The position numbers and the translations under genes are program-made. The notes under the pieces were generated by a model. The model ran no database searches. It had not been told where the DNA came from and saw only the letters and a list, made by a program, of their open reading frames with translations. From a virus, in IMG/VR virus record IMGVR_UViG_3300036716_002035, positions 1 through 64,000 of that record: a stretch of DNA of 64,000 nt; one strand, written 5' to 3'. Positions 23,106 to 30,497 of the stretch are shown here, piece after piece. Within the stretch, counting starts at the first letter, position 1, and each line of letters begins with the position of its first letter.

Positions 23106-23516
23106 CTAACCAGTGCTTCCAAAGCCCCCGTCTCCTCTTTCGCTTGGAGGCAATTCATCCACCTCTTCAACTAAAACGCGAGGCAACTCTAAGACCATTA
23201 ACTGCGCAACCCTATCTCCTAACTTGTAAGCATTTCTATCTGTCCAGCTCATTCGTATCTTTATTTCCCCCCTATAACCACTATCAATCACTCCTACGGA
23301 ATTAAGTAAACGATGCCCAGTGTTAGAAATGCTGGAACGAGGAAAAATAAGAGCAACATTGCCCCTTTCTATCTCTAAAGCTAGGCCAGTACCATACTCT
23401 ATATAATCCGCTCGCTTGATCATAGAAACCGCCTTTAAATCCATAGCTGCATCTCCAAGCTTAGCCTTGCTAGGGATTTCGGCGTCTTTATGCAATTTTT
23501 TAATTTTAAGTAACAT
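23106..23516 (-). CDS. dut: dUTPase
   Basis: 136 aa, trimeric dUTPase size. All five motifs are visible: DAAMDL, PRSSI, GVIDSGYRGEIKI, GDRVAQLMV, and the C-terminal RGDGGFGSTG. It hydrolyses dUTP to dUMP and PPi, keeping uracil out of DNA and supplying dUMP. The released PPi could be used by the phage pyrophosphatase. Confidence 0.95.
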   Translation of the reverse strand: MLLKIKKLHKDAEIPSKAKLGDAAMDLKAVSMIKRADYIEYGTGLALEIERGNVALIFPRSSISNTGHRLLNSVGVIDSGYRGEIKIRMSWTDRNAYKLGDRVAQLMVLELPRVLVEEVDELPPSERGDGGFGSTG

Positions 23517-23528
23517 ATTTTATATTAA

Positions 23529-23741
23529 TTATTCTTCTTCTAAAATATCATATAAATCTTTTAATTTATTTAAATCCCCCAACCTAGACTTTATCATCTC
23601 AATAGTTAAAAGAGACTCTACCTGCGACTCCAGAGCCGCTAATTTATTCTCAGCATTATTTAATGTAATTAAAGTGCCAATATGAAATATTGTACTAAAT
23701 ATACAAAACAAAACCAAACGAGATTTTAAGCCTTCTCCCAT
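23529..23741 (-). CDS. Single-TM coiled-coil protein
   Basis: 70 aa. An N-terminal TM helix (LVLFCIFSTIFHIGTLITL) is followed by a Leu/Glu-rich coiled-coil tail. Overlaps the nuclease-like gene by 16 bp. Function unknown. Confidence 0.55.
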   Translation of the reverse strand: MGEGLKSRLVLFCIFSTIFHIGTLITLNNAENKLAALESQVESLLTIEMIKSRLGDLNKLKDLYDILEEE

Positions 23742-24289
23742 ATTTGCACTCCTTTTATTTCGGGTATGGCATCTGAAAATTTTATCTGAGCCAACAAATC
23801 TTCTCTACCGCTTCTTTTATAAAATTTATATTTGGCGCCTGATGCGCTGAGCGATAATGCTTTAATGGTAATCTTGCCCCCATTTTCGTCTGCGATTTTT
23901 TGCTTAACCCATCGAAGTAAATTTTTTCTAGGGAAAGAAACAAAATCGCCAGAACGCTCAAAGGCTATATGGGTCGCTTCTCCAAGCAACCACCCATGCT
24001 TGCCGCTAACATTGCGAAACTCAACCCAGGTCCACTCGGAATTAAAAGACGAATCATTTCTGTTTGTTTTTTTTTGAGCTTTTACATCCACACTAATAAC
24101 GTCTTCATGCCCTTTATTTGGGTTAAAAACATAAAGCTTTAAATCTATATGCTTGTATATGTTCTCGTGTTTAGTGGCATCTTCTACCCTATAACCTCTA
24201 GACTTCGCTAAACTTGCAAACAATCGCTCTGCATTAAAACCAATAGAAGAGCACTTCGCCCCAGAATCATATTGATTCACGTATTGCAT
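23726..24289 (-). CDS. Putative PD-(D/E)XK-type nuclease
   Basis: 187 aa. FNAERLFASLAKSRGYRV with following KHIDLKLYV and ISVDVKAQKK matches the E...D...(D/E)xK order of restriction-like nucleases. In such folds Asp and the DVK Lys bind metal and activate water. The C-terminal domain is unrecognised. Partner and target unknown. Confidence 0.6.
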   Translation of the reverse strand: MQYVNQYDSGAKCSSIGFNAERLFASLAKSRGYRVEDATKHENIYKHIDLKLYVFNPNKGHEDVISVDVKAQKKTNRNDSSFNSEWTWVEFRNVSGKHGWLLGEATHIAFERSGDFVSFPRKNLLRWVKQKIADENGGKITIKALSLSASGAKYKFYKRSGREDLLAQIKFSDAIPEIKGVQIWEKA

Positions 24290-24299
24290 TTAAATTCAC

Positions 24300-24626
24300 T
24301 CATCCTTTATTCCAAAGTTTAATGCAAACAAAAATTCCGAGAGCTAAATACCCTAATGATACTACTTGGGCTAATGAGCCTACTGGATCACCCGTTCTCG
24401 TTACTAATTGAGATAGCGCAAAAGATGCGCCATACGCACAAGTCAGCAAACGATCTGTTTTAGGCATTAGGAATAGGCTAGCTACTGTTGAGATTAATAT
24501 TAATATTCCTCCCACCCCTACTGTAACTAAACCAGCTAAAGGATTGGTTAAAATCGTAGCCATACCTACGAGTGAGCATACCCATCCTGTGGCCCACGCT
24601 ATTACTGTTACTCTATTTTTATTCAT
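24300..24626 (-). CDS. Multi-pass membrane protein
   Basis: 108 aa with three to four TM helices (WATGWVCSLVGMATIL, LVTVGVGGILILISTVASLF, LAQVVSLGYLALGIFVCI). No family recognised. Confidence 0.6.
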   Translation of the reverse strand: MNKNRVTVIAWATGWVCSLVGMATILTNPLAGLVTVGVGGILILISTVASLFLMPKTDRLLTCAYGASFALSQLVTRTGDPVGSLAQVVSLGYLALGIFVCIKLWNKG

Positions 24627-24708
24627 ATTTCTTTTCTTTTGGCGGACGTTTTGGTCCGTATAATACTTGCTTTTTAAGCTTATTCTTCCATTTCTGACTC
24701 TTCTTCAT
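24619..24708 (-). CDS. Basic micro-protein
   Basis: 29 aa, Lys-rich (starts MKKSQKWKNKLKKQVLYGPK). Overlaps its upstream neighbour by 29 bp and its downstream one by 8 bp (ATGAATAA). Weak but consistent with the coupled layout nearby. Confidence 0.4.
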   Translation of the reverse strand: MKKSQKWKNKLKKQVLYGPKRPPKEKKYE

Positions 24709-24907
24709 ACGATATATCTTCACTTTCTATTAGGCGGGAATAATATCCCAGTTTAAAATGATACTTTTGAATAAAAAATATTAACCCCATGATTATATAG
24801 GGTTGCCATGCGGTAAACCCGAACGCAGACCATAGTAAAAAACCTATAATCACTAAGGGAAATAACTTATTTGCTAAATGGTCTATTGTTGCTTGTAAAA
24901 ATGTCAT
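24680..24907 (-). CDS. Small membrane protein
   Basis: 75 aa, two TM segments (LFPLVIIGFLLWSAFGFTAW, YIIMGLIFFIQKYHF) and an acidic tail. Promoter 24926-24954 drives it with a short leader. Confidence 0.6.
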   Translation of the reverse strand: MTFLQATIDHLANKLFPLVIIGFLLWSAFGFTAWQPYIIMGLIFFIQKYHFKLGYYSRLIESEDISYEEESEMEE

Positions 24908-24925
24908 TATTATTAATATGTTGAT

Positions 24926-24954
24926 ATATTACTCTAACAAAACCTAAAAGTCAA
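24926..24954 (-). promoter_or_regulatory. Sigma70-type promoter
   Basis: TTGACT (24949-24954), 17-bp spacer, TAATAT (24926-24931), 18 bases to the ATG at 24907. It starts right after the terminator of the beta-barrel gene. Confidence 0.75.
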
Positions 24955-24982
24955 TAAAAAAGGGCCCAAAGTGGGCCCTTTT
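24955..24982 (-). terminator. Intrinsic terminator after the beta-barrel gene
   Basis: Hairpin AAAAGGGCCCA / TGGGCCCTTTT with a 3-nt loop, followed by T residues on the minus strand. Ends the 25005-25685 transcript. Confidence 0.88.
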
Positions 24983-25004
24983 AAATATAAGACTGTGGGC
25001 TGAA

Positions 25005-25685
25005 TTAAAAAACGTGTTTAATTCCTCCGAATACAGAAACGGTATCATCACCATTTGGGATATCCTTAAGATCAACTAGATCCACGCCTAGAAATAAAGA
25101 CGTTTCATCATTGATGGCTCTTGTAAGAAGAAGGTCTGCGCCATAGTAAGTAGCGCGATCTCCACCCAGTTCTGTACTGCCAGCTTTTGCAGAAATGCCC
25201 AAGCCAAACCCTTCCCAAAGCTCTACTTCATGAGAGAGGGAGCCTTCAAAAGTGGTTACTTCGCTATCAGGATTATAATAAACCCTAGCTCCTGCATCAA
25301 AAATAATTTCTGCACCCAATTCCACATAGAGTTCAGTTCCATTTCCTAATACATGATTATCTGTATAGTTAAGTACTCCTACTGAGGTACTAACGCCTTC
25401 TAGGATTTCTAAACCAGTACTTGCGCCCAAACGAACCTCATCGGCGCCATCCTTTGCGTTAACCAAGCCTTCTACACCGACATCTAGGCCAGCCAAAGAC
25501 AGCGATGTCCCAAAAGACGTCCCGATGCTATCCTGCCCAGAGGAAACTCCCCTGAATGCGAGTTCTGAATTATAACCAGCAGTAAAACTACCGTGCAATT
25601 CAGTTGCGTTAATTTTCTTATAAGCAAAAAGCCCAATAATAATGACTCCTGCTACGATTCCAAGTTTTACGAATTTATTTTTCAT
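25005..25685 (-). CDS. Outer-membrane beta-barrel-like protein
   Basis: 226 aa. An N-terminal hydrophobic signal (LGIVAGVIIIGLFAY) is followed by a Gly-rich beta-strand domain beginning SFTAGYNSELAFRGVSSG. That start resembles Gcw_chp/TorF-type barrels. It ends in GGIKHVF, a terminal aromatic as used for outer-membrane insertion. It is monocistronic with its own promoter and a strong terminator, suggesting high expression. Possible roles are altering host envelope permeability or masking a receptor; both are inference. Confidence 0.7.
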   Translation of the reverse strand: MKNKFVKLGIVAGVIIIGLFAYKKINATELHGSFTAGYNSELAFRGVSSGQDSIGTSFGTSLSLAGLDVGVEGLVNAKDGADEVRLGASTGLEILEGVSTSVGVLNYTDNHVLGNGTELYVELGAEIIFDAGARVYYNPDSEVTTFEGSLSHEVELWEGFGLGISAKAGSTELGGDRATYYGADLLLTRAINDETSLFLGVDLVDLKDIPNGDDTVSVFGGIKHVF

Positions 25686-25705
25686 AATTTTGTTGTTAAG
25701 CTTTA

Positions 25706-25734
25706 ATATTAATTGAACGAAGGGGAAAAGTCAA
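25706..25734 (-). promoter_or_regulatory. Promoter of the beta-barrel gene
   Basis: TTGACT (25729-25734), 17-bp spacer, TAATAT (25706-25711), 20 bases to the ATG at 25685. Confidence 0.78.
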
Positions 25735-25874
25735 GAATCTTTTTCTTTTATTTTTTCTTCCAGGTCTTGTACACGAGATAAAAGGTAACTTAATTTTGAA
25801 CGCATCTTTGTGTCTAGATGATTTATCTTATCAAGTATTTGATGTAGTGTCTCGACTATCTCTTTATCTTTCAT
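25731..25874 (-). CDS. Small coiled-coil protein
   Basis: 47 aa, heptad-like (starts MKDKEIVETLHQILDKINHL). Immediately follows the glycosyltransferase gene. Its stop overlaps the next promoter. Function unknown. Confidence 0.55.
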   Translation of the reverse strand: MKDKEIVETLHQILDKINHLDTKMRSKLSYLLSRVQDLEEKIKEKDS

Positions 25875-25875
25875 A

Positions 25876-26631
25876 TTAAAATTTAAAAACCTTTCTCCCT
25901 GAGTGATCCCTCTCTTTACCTAAATGAAAAACAGGAACGGCAATTTCTACCTTGTTCTCCCAGAAAGCTCTAAAATGAATGTCTGATCCTCCACACGTCG
26001 GGAAGGAAGGGTAAATGTCCCCTGCGGATTTAGCTATATTACTAAATTGGCCGCTACTGTAAGACTGAACCTCATTCATCATGGCTTCTGGAAAGAGAAT
26101 CGTTTGGTCCTTAATGAATTTTAAGCACTCGCTATTTATATTAAATAATTGAAAAAACCCACAGCAAACTTCCTCTGGCTTGTCGATAAGCTCTCCAACG
26201 GGACGGGGCGCATAAAATAGAGCAAATTCTTTTAGTAAAGCTAAATATTCCTCTCTATCAGAAATTTCAACCCTTCGCGCACCATACAAAGTGTTTAATT
26301 TGAGGTTTTTATTTTTAGGATTTAAAATTTCTTCGTAGCCACGGGGTAGAACAATGTCTGAATCTAAATGCAAAACCCAACTTGGGTCTTTTAAATTATT
26401 AAATGCTTCGTTTAGCGCTAAGCCGCGATTAAAATGCGCCCCGTCCTTGTAGAAAAGGTCGGTTTTTATACAATCCACATCATTGTCGATACAGACCTTC
26501 TGGGTTTCATAGTCTGTAGGAGTGGTAACAACGACTACCCGCTCTACCTTTCTTTTATTGATTGGCAGTGTCTCGCGCAGAAAGTGGGCGTGATTTACGC
26601 AAGCAACTACGATTTCGAATTTATCCTCCAT
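25876..26631 (-). CDS. GT2-like glycosyltransferase
   Basis: 251 aa. GT-A type features: N-terminal FEIVVACVNHAHFLRETL, then VLHLDSDIVLPRGYEE with a DSD nucleotide-sugar/metal motif, and AHFNRGLALNEAF before it. Donor and acceptor unknown. It stands apart from the 46.5-61 kb glycan cluster but resembles its members at 50420 and 52842. Confidence 0.72.
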   Translation of the reverse strand: MEDKFEIVVACVNHAHFLRETLPINKRKVERVVVVTTPTDYETQKVCIDNDVDCIKTDLFYKDGAHFNRGLALNEAFNNLKDPSWVLHLDSDIVLPRGYEEILNPKNKNLKLNTLYGARRVEISDREEYLALLKEFALFYAPRPVGELIDKPEEVCCGFFQLFNINSECLKFIKDQTILFPEAMMNEVQSYSSGQFSNIAKSAGDIYPSFPTCGGSDIHFRAFWENKVEIAVPVFHLGKERDHSGRKVFKF

Positions 26632-26966
26632 TACTTCACCAAAGCCGTTGCCAGATCAATGATCGACACCTCTTGGATTAGTTCATCTTCAAGCTTTTCG
26701 TACATATCAGACTCGCTAAATCCCTCAAGCTTCGCCCATTTGTATATTTTAGGGTCTTGCATAAAAACTTTTAAAGTACCATTTTGATCAAGGCCTACGC
26801 TTGCATAAGTATTATTGTCAGAAGTGCAGATTACCATGATTTTTCCAGAGGAAACTTTAATATATTTTAAATATAAAGAGGTATTGTTTTTTGAGCAATG
26901 GTTTTGCAGGTAAAGTATTGCCACTTCCAGCATGGGGTCTAATTTGTGTTTTGTATTCTCTGACAT
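26631..26966 (-). CDS. Hypothetical protein
   Basis: 111 aa, soluble (starts MSENTKHKLDPMLEVAILYL). Shares its final base region with the start of the glycosyltransferase gene. No family. Confidence 0.55.
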   Translation of the reverse strand: MSENTKHKLDPMLEVAILYLQNHCSKNNTSLYLKYIKVSSGKIMVICTSDNNTYASVGLDQNGTLKVFMQDPKIYKWAKLEGFSESDMYEKLEDELIQEVSIIDLATALVK

Positions 26967-27073
26967 ATCTCTTTAACTCTACCGAATTTGACAGGTTTGT
27001 CAAGTTTAATTTTGACGATTAAGGTTTGGTCATTATTAATTGTTTCTTCTATTTTATATTTATCTAAAATCAT
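26939..27073 (-). CDS. Small basic protein
   Basis: 44 aa (starts MILDKYKIEETINNDQTLIV). Overlaps the sulfotransferase gene end by 14 bp and the next start by 28 bp. Its coding region contains the promoter at 26976-27003. Confidence 0.5.
   Translation of the reverse strand: MILDKYKIEETINNDQTLIVKIKLDKPVKFGRVKEICQRIQNTN
26976..27003 (-). promoter_or_regulatory. Leaderless-type promoter
   Basis: TTGACA (26998-27003), 16-bp spacer, TAGAGT (26976-26981), 9 bases to the ATG at 26966. Confidence 0.55.
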
Positions 27074-27698
27074 AATTAAAATTTTCAAAATCTTTTTGAT
27101 ATCTTTTATTTATTATATCAATTAAATCTTTTGTGTAAAATTCATCAATCTTATTCCCAACTCCTGTTACAGCAGTTTTTCTTATGTTATTAGGAATATC
27201 TATTTCTTCTCCCATTTTATTCCAATCGTTATTAAAAGATTCTACTTTTCCAAAAAAATTATAATCAATTTTGTCTATAAACAAACAAGTTGTTAACGTT
27301 ACAAAGTGTTGGTCCGACAATTCATCTGGTATATCTTTTATTACATTTACAAAGTCAGAAAATGATTGGCCATATGTAATTCCTGGTATTAAAAATAATC
27401 TACTGCCTTTCTTGGATTTAACCCAACCATTCCAGCAAGATAATATTCTATTATAAGGATTTCTTGTAAATGAAAAAGTATATTTATTTTTGCTTATATC
27501 TATTGCTTTTTGTAATTTAGTACGACTCCACCCATCATTGGGGATAGTATCTCTTATAGTGCTACTTGCGCACTTTGGGGCCGACACATACATATAATTT
27601 TCTTTTTCAATATATTGTAATATTGGAGAATCCTCTGGTAAGTTGTACTTATTTTTTTCCTCTTGCGAGGAATATCTCATATAGCAAAATTTTTCCAT
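27060..27698 (-). CDS. Sulfotransferase family protein
   Basis: 212 aa from the ATG at 27698. PAPS-binding elements are visible: 5'-phosphosulfate loop MYVSAPKCASSTIRDTI (residues ~33-50) and 3'-phosphate segment FTRNPYNRILSCWNGW. Matches the carbohydrate sulfotransferase 2 superfamily pattern. It would transfer sulfate from host PAPS to a sugar or similar acceptor. Four more copies lie in the 49-59 kb cluster. Confidence 0.78.
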   Translation of the reverse strand: MEKFCYMRYSSQEEKNKYNLPEDSPILQYIEKENYMYVSAPKCASSTIRDTIPNDGWSRTKLQKAIDISKNKYTFSFTRNPYNRILSCWNGWVKSKKGSRLFLIPGITYGQSFSDFVNVIKDIPDELSDQHFVTLTTCLFIDKIDYNFFGKVESFNNDWNKMGEEIDIPNNIRKTAVTGVGNKIDEFYTKDLIDIINKRYQKDFENFNYDFR

Positions 27699-27700
27699 AA

Positions 27701-27763
27701 TCATATTTTTTTATCTGATATGAATTTATCTCTTAAGTCATGAATAATTATATATTCATGCAT
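27701..27763 (-). CDS. Micro-ORF
   Basis: 20 aa (MHEYIIIHDLRDKFISDKKI), filling the gap before the sulfotransferase and overlapping both neighbouring frames (ATGA). May be chance. Confidence 0.3.
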   Translation of the reverse strand: MHEYIIIHDLRDKFISDKKI

Positions 27764-27977
27764 TATTCTTTTTAAACCTTTTATAGGCTAATAAAAGCAT
27801 GTTAAGTACCGCTTGATCGTTAACCAGACTTCCGTCTCTGCGAAAACATCCATGATCATTACAGAAATAAGTCTTTCTTGATACATATTTAAAGAACGAG
27901 AAAAAGGAAAAGGGGTGCGAGATTTCTATCTCGCACCCCAATCCCCGTTGTCTTATCGAAGATACAAAGCTTTTCAT
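27756..27977 (-). CDS. Small protein with an internal terminator-like hairpin
   Basis: 73 aa. The C-terminal part (YFCNDHGCFRRDGSLVND) looks protein-like. Codons ~13-22 contain a perfect 11-bp hairpin followed by a T-rich run, i.e. an intrinsic terminator signature on the coding strand. Either the gene is attenuated by it or the true gene starts differently. Family not recognised. Confidence 0.45.
   Translation of the reverse strand: MKSFVSSIRQRGLGCEIEISHPFSFFSFFKYVSRKTYFCNDHGCFRRDGSLVNDQAVLNMLLLAYKRFKKNNA
27912..27939 (-). terminator. Strong terminator or attenuator hairpin
   Basis: GGGGTGCGAGA / TCTCGCACCCC, 11 perfect pairs and a 6-nt loop. On the minus strand TTTTCCTTTTTC follows. It sits 42 bp past the stop of gene 27982-28509 and inside ORF 27756-27977. 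Confidence 0.8.
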
Positions 27978-27981
27978 TTAG

Positions 27982-28509
27982 CTATTGATCATAAAGAGCA
28001 TTAAATATAGATTTAGATTTGCTCCTTAACCTAGCCCTCCTTTCGGCGGCATCCTTTGCCCTTTCTTTTTCTAGCCTTTCTCTTTCCGCAGCCTTGTCAA
28101 TTAGGGCTTCATTTTCATCAGAGAGCGTAGCCAGCTCCCTCAATAGCTCCTCGCGCCTTTCCTCTCTAGACTGTGCCTCTGCACCATGATCTTTAACTTC
28201 TCCCTCTAGCTCGTTAACATTATCTCCTAGATCTATAACCTCTCTTTTTAGGTCTCTTAATTCAGCATGCAAAGCCGCTTCTTCGGCAGCCTTTTGCGCT
28301 TTATCTAGCCGATCAGCTTCTTCTTGCTCGGGAGTACCTTTAGCACAAATTAAAAATAAAACTTCTTGGCCCTCGTCTTCATTAACGATAACTTCGCTAT
28401 ATTCTACAAGGTCAAGCCACTGATCCTTATCTAAGGATACATAGTTAACGCTTTCCCTAACTTGGTCAGGGAAAGAACTGCTGGTAACAAGTGCATAATC
28501 TAGGTCCAT
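27982..28509 (-). CDS. Coiled-coil hypothetical protein
   Basis: 175 aa. The N-terminal 70 residues form a mixed domain, then a long Glu/Ala/Arg-rich coiled coil (residues ~75-165). Located between a DUF736-like gene and a strong terminator. Function unknown. Confidence 0.65.
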   Translation of the reverse strand: MDLDYALVTSSSFPDQVRESVNYVSLDKDQWLDLVEYSEVIVNEDEGQEVLFLICAKGTPEQEEADRLDKAQKAAEEAALHAELRDLKREVIDLGDNVNELEGEVKDHGAEAQSREERREELLRELATLSDENEALIDKAAERERLEKERAKDAAERRARLRSKSKSIFNALYDQ

Positions 28510-28524
28510 ACGAGCCTAATACAC

Positions 28525-28842
28525 TTAGGCTAATAATTCTGGAACTTCGTCACCTGCCGAAGCCTTACTAGGTGGAGGCGTACCTCCTGCTTCTTGAGAC
28601 TCCTCTGGAGCACTAGGCTTCTTAGTGTCTTCTGACTTGTAGATCACAAAATCTGGAGCATTTGGGTTCTTGCTTTTATTCTTATTGGTAAAAATTACCA
28701 ATCTGACTTCCTGCTCAACACCAAACTCTCCGATCTTTACAAAACCAGAAAGATAATTTTGGCTCTTACCCTCCTTCTTCCAAAGGGCTCCAAGTTCACG
28801 ATTACTCCACTCATTATTTTTTGCGCTATTTTCTTCACTCAT
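28525..28842 (-). CDS. DUF736-like small protein
   Basis: 105 aa. GALWKKEGKSQNYLSGFVKI, then NAPDFVIYKSE, resembles DUF736-type proteins found in phages and plasmids. A Pro/Ser/Glu-rich acidic tail follows. An ssDNA-binding-like acidic tail is a possibility but not supported by a defined fold here. Confidence 0.55.
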   Translation of the reverse strand: MSEENSAKNNEWSNRELGALWKKEGKSQNYLSGFVKIGEFGVEQEVRLVIFTNKNKSKNPNAPDFVIYKSEDTKKPSAPEESQEAGGTPPPSKASAGDEVPELLA

Positions 28843-28865
28843 AATTTTTTTAAGTTGTTTTTGGG

Positions 28866-29030
28866 TTAGTTATTAAAAAGTTTTTCTAAATTAATTAAAT
28901 ATTTCTTTCGATCATTTGGCGATAAGGAATCATATTCATCCTTTATGGACCTGTATGTCCTCCTGACTATGGGGTCATCTTTTTTAAAAGACATGATCTT
29001 TCTTATTTTTTTTGCCACCTTGCTGTTCAT
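28866..29030 (-). CDS. Small basic helical protein
   Basis: 54 aa (starts MNSKVAKKIRKIMSFKKDDP). Basic N-terminus, no TM. The ATG overlaps the preceding stop (ATGA). Confidence 0.58.
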   Translation of the reverse strand: MNSKVAKKIRKIMSFKKDDPIVRRTYRSIKDEYDSLSPNDRKKYLINLEKLFNN

Positions 29031-29230
29031 TTTCGCCTTTCTTCAAAAAGGTTTTTGATTTTAATTCCCGTTTCCGCTAGAGAGCTATACTTATCAAGTT
29101 CTTCTATCAGAGATTTGATTTTAGTATATCTGCCTGAAGTTATTGCTGTCTCCAACTCTATAAGCTTTTGCTCCCTCTGGGCAATAAATTCATTTATTAC
29201 AGGTTTTAAGTATTCTGATATATTATTCAT
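29027..29230 (-). CDS. Small coiled-coil protein
   Basis: 67 aa, all-helical, Glu/Lys-rich (starts MNNISEYLKPVINEFIAQRE). TAATG-coupled to the micro membrane protein gene 29230-29310. Confidence 0.58.
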   Translation of the reverse strand: MNNISEYLKPVINEFIAQREQKLIELETAITSGRYTKIKSLIEELDKYSSLAETGIKIKNLFEERRK

Positions 29231-29310
29231 TATTTATTATTAAAAAAACAGGCGTAAGCAAAGATCGATGTACTTACAAAAACAAAAAAATCTAAAACAG
29301 GGTAATCCAT
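29230..29310 (-). CDS. Micro membrane protein
   Basis: 26 aa, MDYPVLDFFVFVSTSIFAYA plus CFFNNK: a single hydrophobic segment. It begins about 17 nt after the expected transcript start of promoter 29334-29362. Its stop overlaps the next ATG, so it is well supported despite its size. Confidence 0.6.
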   Translation of the reverse strand: MDYPVLDFFVFVSTSIFAYACFFNNK

Positions 29311-29333
29311 ATTATGTATATTAAACTTGAAGT

Positions 29334-29362
29334 AGTTTATGTTATCCAAAGCGATTTGTCAA
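29334..29362 (-). promoter_or_regulatory. Sigma70-type promoter
   Basis: TTGACA (29357-29362), 17-bp spacer, TAAACT (29334-29339). Drives the unit 29310 to 27982, ending at the hairpin 27912-27939. Confidence 0.72.
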
Positions 29363-29370
29363 GAACTAAA

Positions 29371-30312
29371 TCAAACTTGACTCCATTGAACACTGAGAAG
29401 GTCAGATAATTCTTTACCGCCTCCATAAGAAATTGAAGATTGCAAATCCTCCTGTATTTCTGTTAATTTTTGATCATAAGTCATGTTATTAGTTGGGACT
29501 TCCTTCATGACCCCCTCGACATGAGATTTGGTTCCTTTGTTATGTTCGCTTGCTGATCCGAAATACTGCTTATAAATTTTACCATCTATAACTGTAGTGA
29601 TAGCAGGGCTATCTACGCATCGACTAAAAAGTGATCCTGCCATAGATAATCTGGCCCCCGCTACTAAAGATTTAGCGATATCTCCATTGCATCTAATTCC
29701 CCCATCAGCAATAATTGGTAAATTAGAACTTGCTTGGGTGCAATCTATTATAGAAGAGAACATTGGTCGTGTGAAGCCCGTTTTGTCTTTGGTAGTGCAA
29801 ACATTACCTTGCCCTATCCCCACCTTGGCGCAATTTGCGCCCCACCTAGCTAGATCATTCACCGCTTCAGCGGTTGCAACGTTCCCCGCTATAATAAAAC
29901 TATCGGGAAGCTTGTCTTCGATGTGAGCTAACATTTCTTTAACTAAAGGACTATGCCCATGAGCAATATCTATCGTAATAAAGTCTACCTTTCTGGCGTG
30001 CGCAGAAATAACCTCTATATCCTTAAAATCTTTATCCTTGACCCCGACACTGATTGAAATTGTTTTCCAGTCTTTAGCCCTCTTACAAAATTCAATAGGA
30101 CAAACCCCAAATCTATGCATTATATAAAAATAACCTGCTTCGCTTAGTTTTTCTGCCAAAGATTCATCAATAACGGCCTTCATGTTGGCGGGAACAATAG
30201 GGAGTTTAAACCTGTGGTTCCCCAGCGTTACTGAAGTATCTGCCTCGCTCCTACTAGAAACCTGAGATTCTCGAGGGATAAGGGTTACATCTGAATATCG
30301 AAGCTCTTTCAT
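29371..30312 (-). CDS. guaC: GMP reductase
   Basis: 313 aa, TIM-barrel of the IMPDH/GMPR family without CBS domains. Catalytic loop GIGQGNVCTTKD (Cys), phosphate-binding IIADGGIRCNGD and AGSLFSRC. The flap KQYFGSASEHNKG with following HVEG matches bacterial GMP reductase rather than IMPDH. It converts GMP plus NADPH to IMP plus ammonia. Start at 30312 by TAATG overlap. Rare in phages; paired with the deoxyribosyltransferase-like gene 30497-31039. Confidence 0.85.
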   Translation of the reverse strand: MKELRYSDVTLIPRESQVSSRSEADTSVTLGNHRFKLPIVPANMKAVIDESLAEKLSEAGYFYIMHRFGVCPIEFCKRAKDWKTISISVGVKDKDFKDIEVISAHARKVDFITIDIAHGHSPLVKEMLAHIEDKLPDSFIIAGNVATAEAVNDLARWGANCAKVGIGQGNVCTTKDKTGFTRPMFSSIIDCTQASSNLPIIADGGIRCNGDIAKSLVAGARLSMAGSLFSRCVDSPAITTVIDGKIYKQYFGSASEHNKGTKSHVEGVMKEVPTNNMTYDQKLTEIQEDLQSSISYGGGKELSDLLSVQWSQV

Positions 30313-30497
30313 TAATTTTGTAATTCTGACTGTATTTGTTCTTGTTTTTTTAGACACCGATCTAAATGAAACTGACAAAGTTTAATGTTTTTTTTACCCC
30401 TGATGAATCCGCCCCGATTTAATCTAAGTTGCCACTGCCTGATTTGACGTCCAATACTACTTAGTCTTTGTGCTGTTGAGAGTAACTTTTTTCCCAT
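30312..30497 (-). CDS. Small basic protein
   Basis: 61 aa, Gln/Arg/Lys-rich (starts MGKKLLSTAQRLSSIGRQIR). Sits between the deoxyribosyltransferase-like and guaC genes, overlapping both by about one base. Function unknown. Confidence 0.58.
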   Translation of the reverse strand: MGKKLLSTAQRLSSIGRQIRQWQLRLNRGGFIRGKKNIKLCQFHLDRCLKKQEQIQSELQN

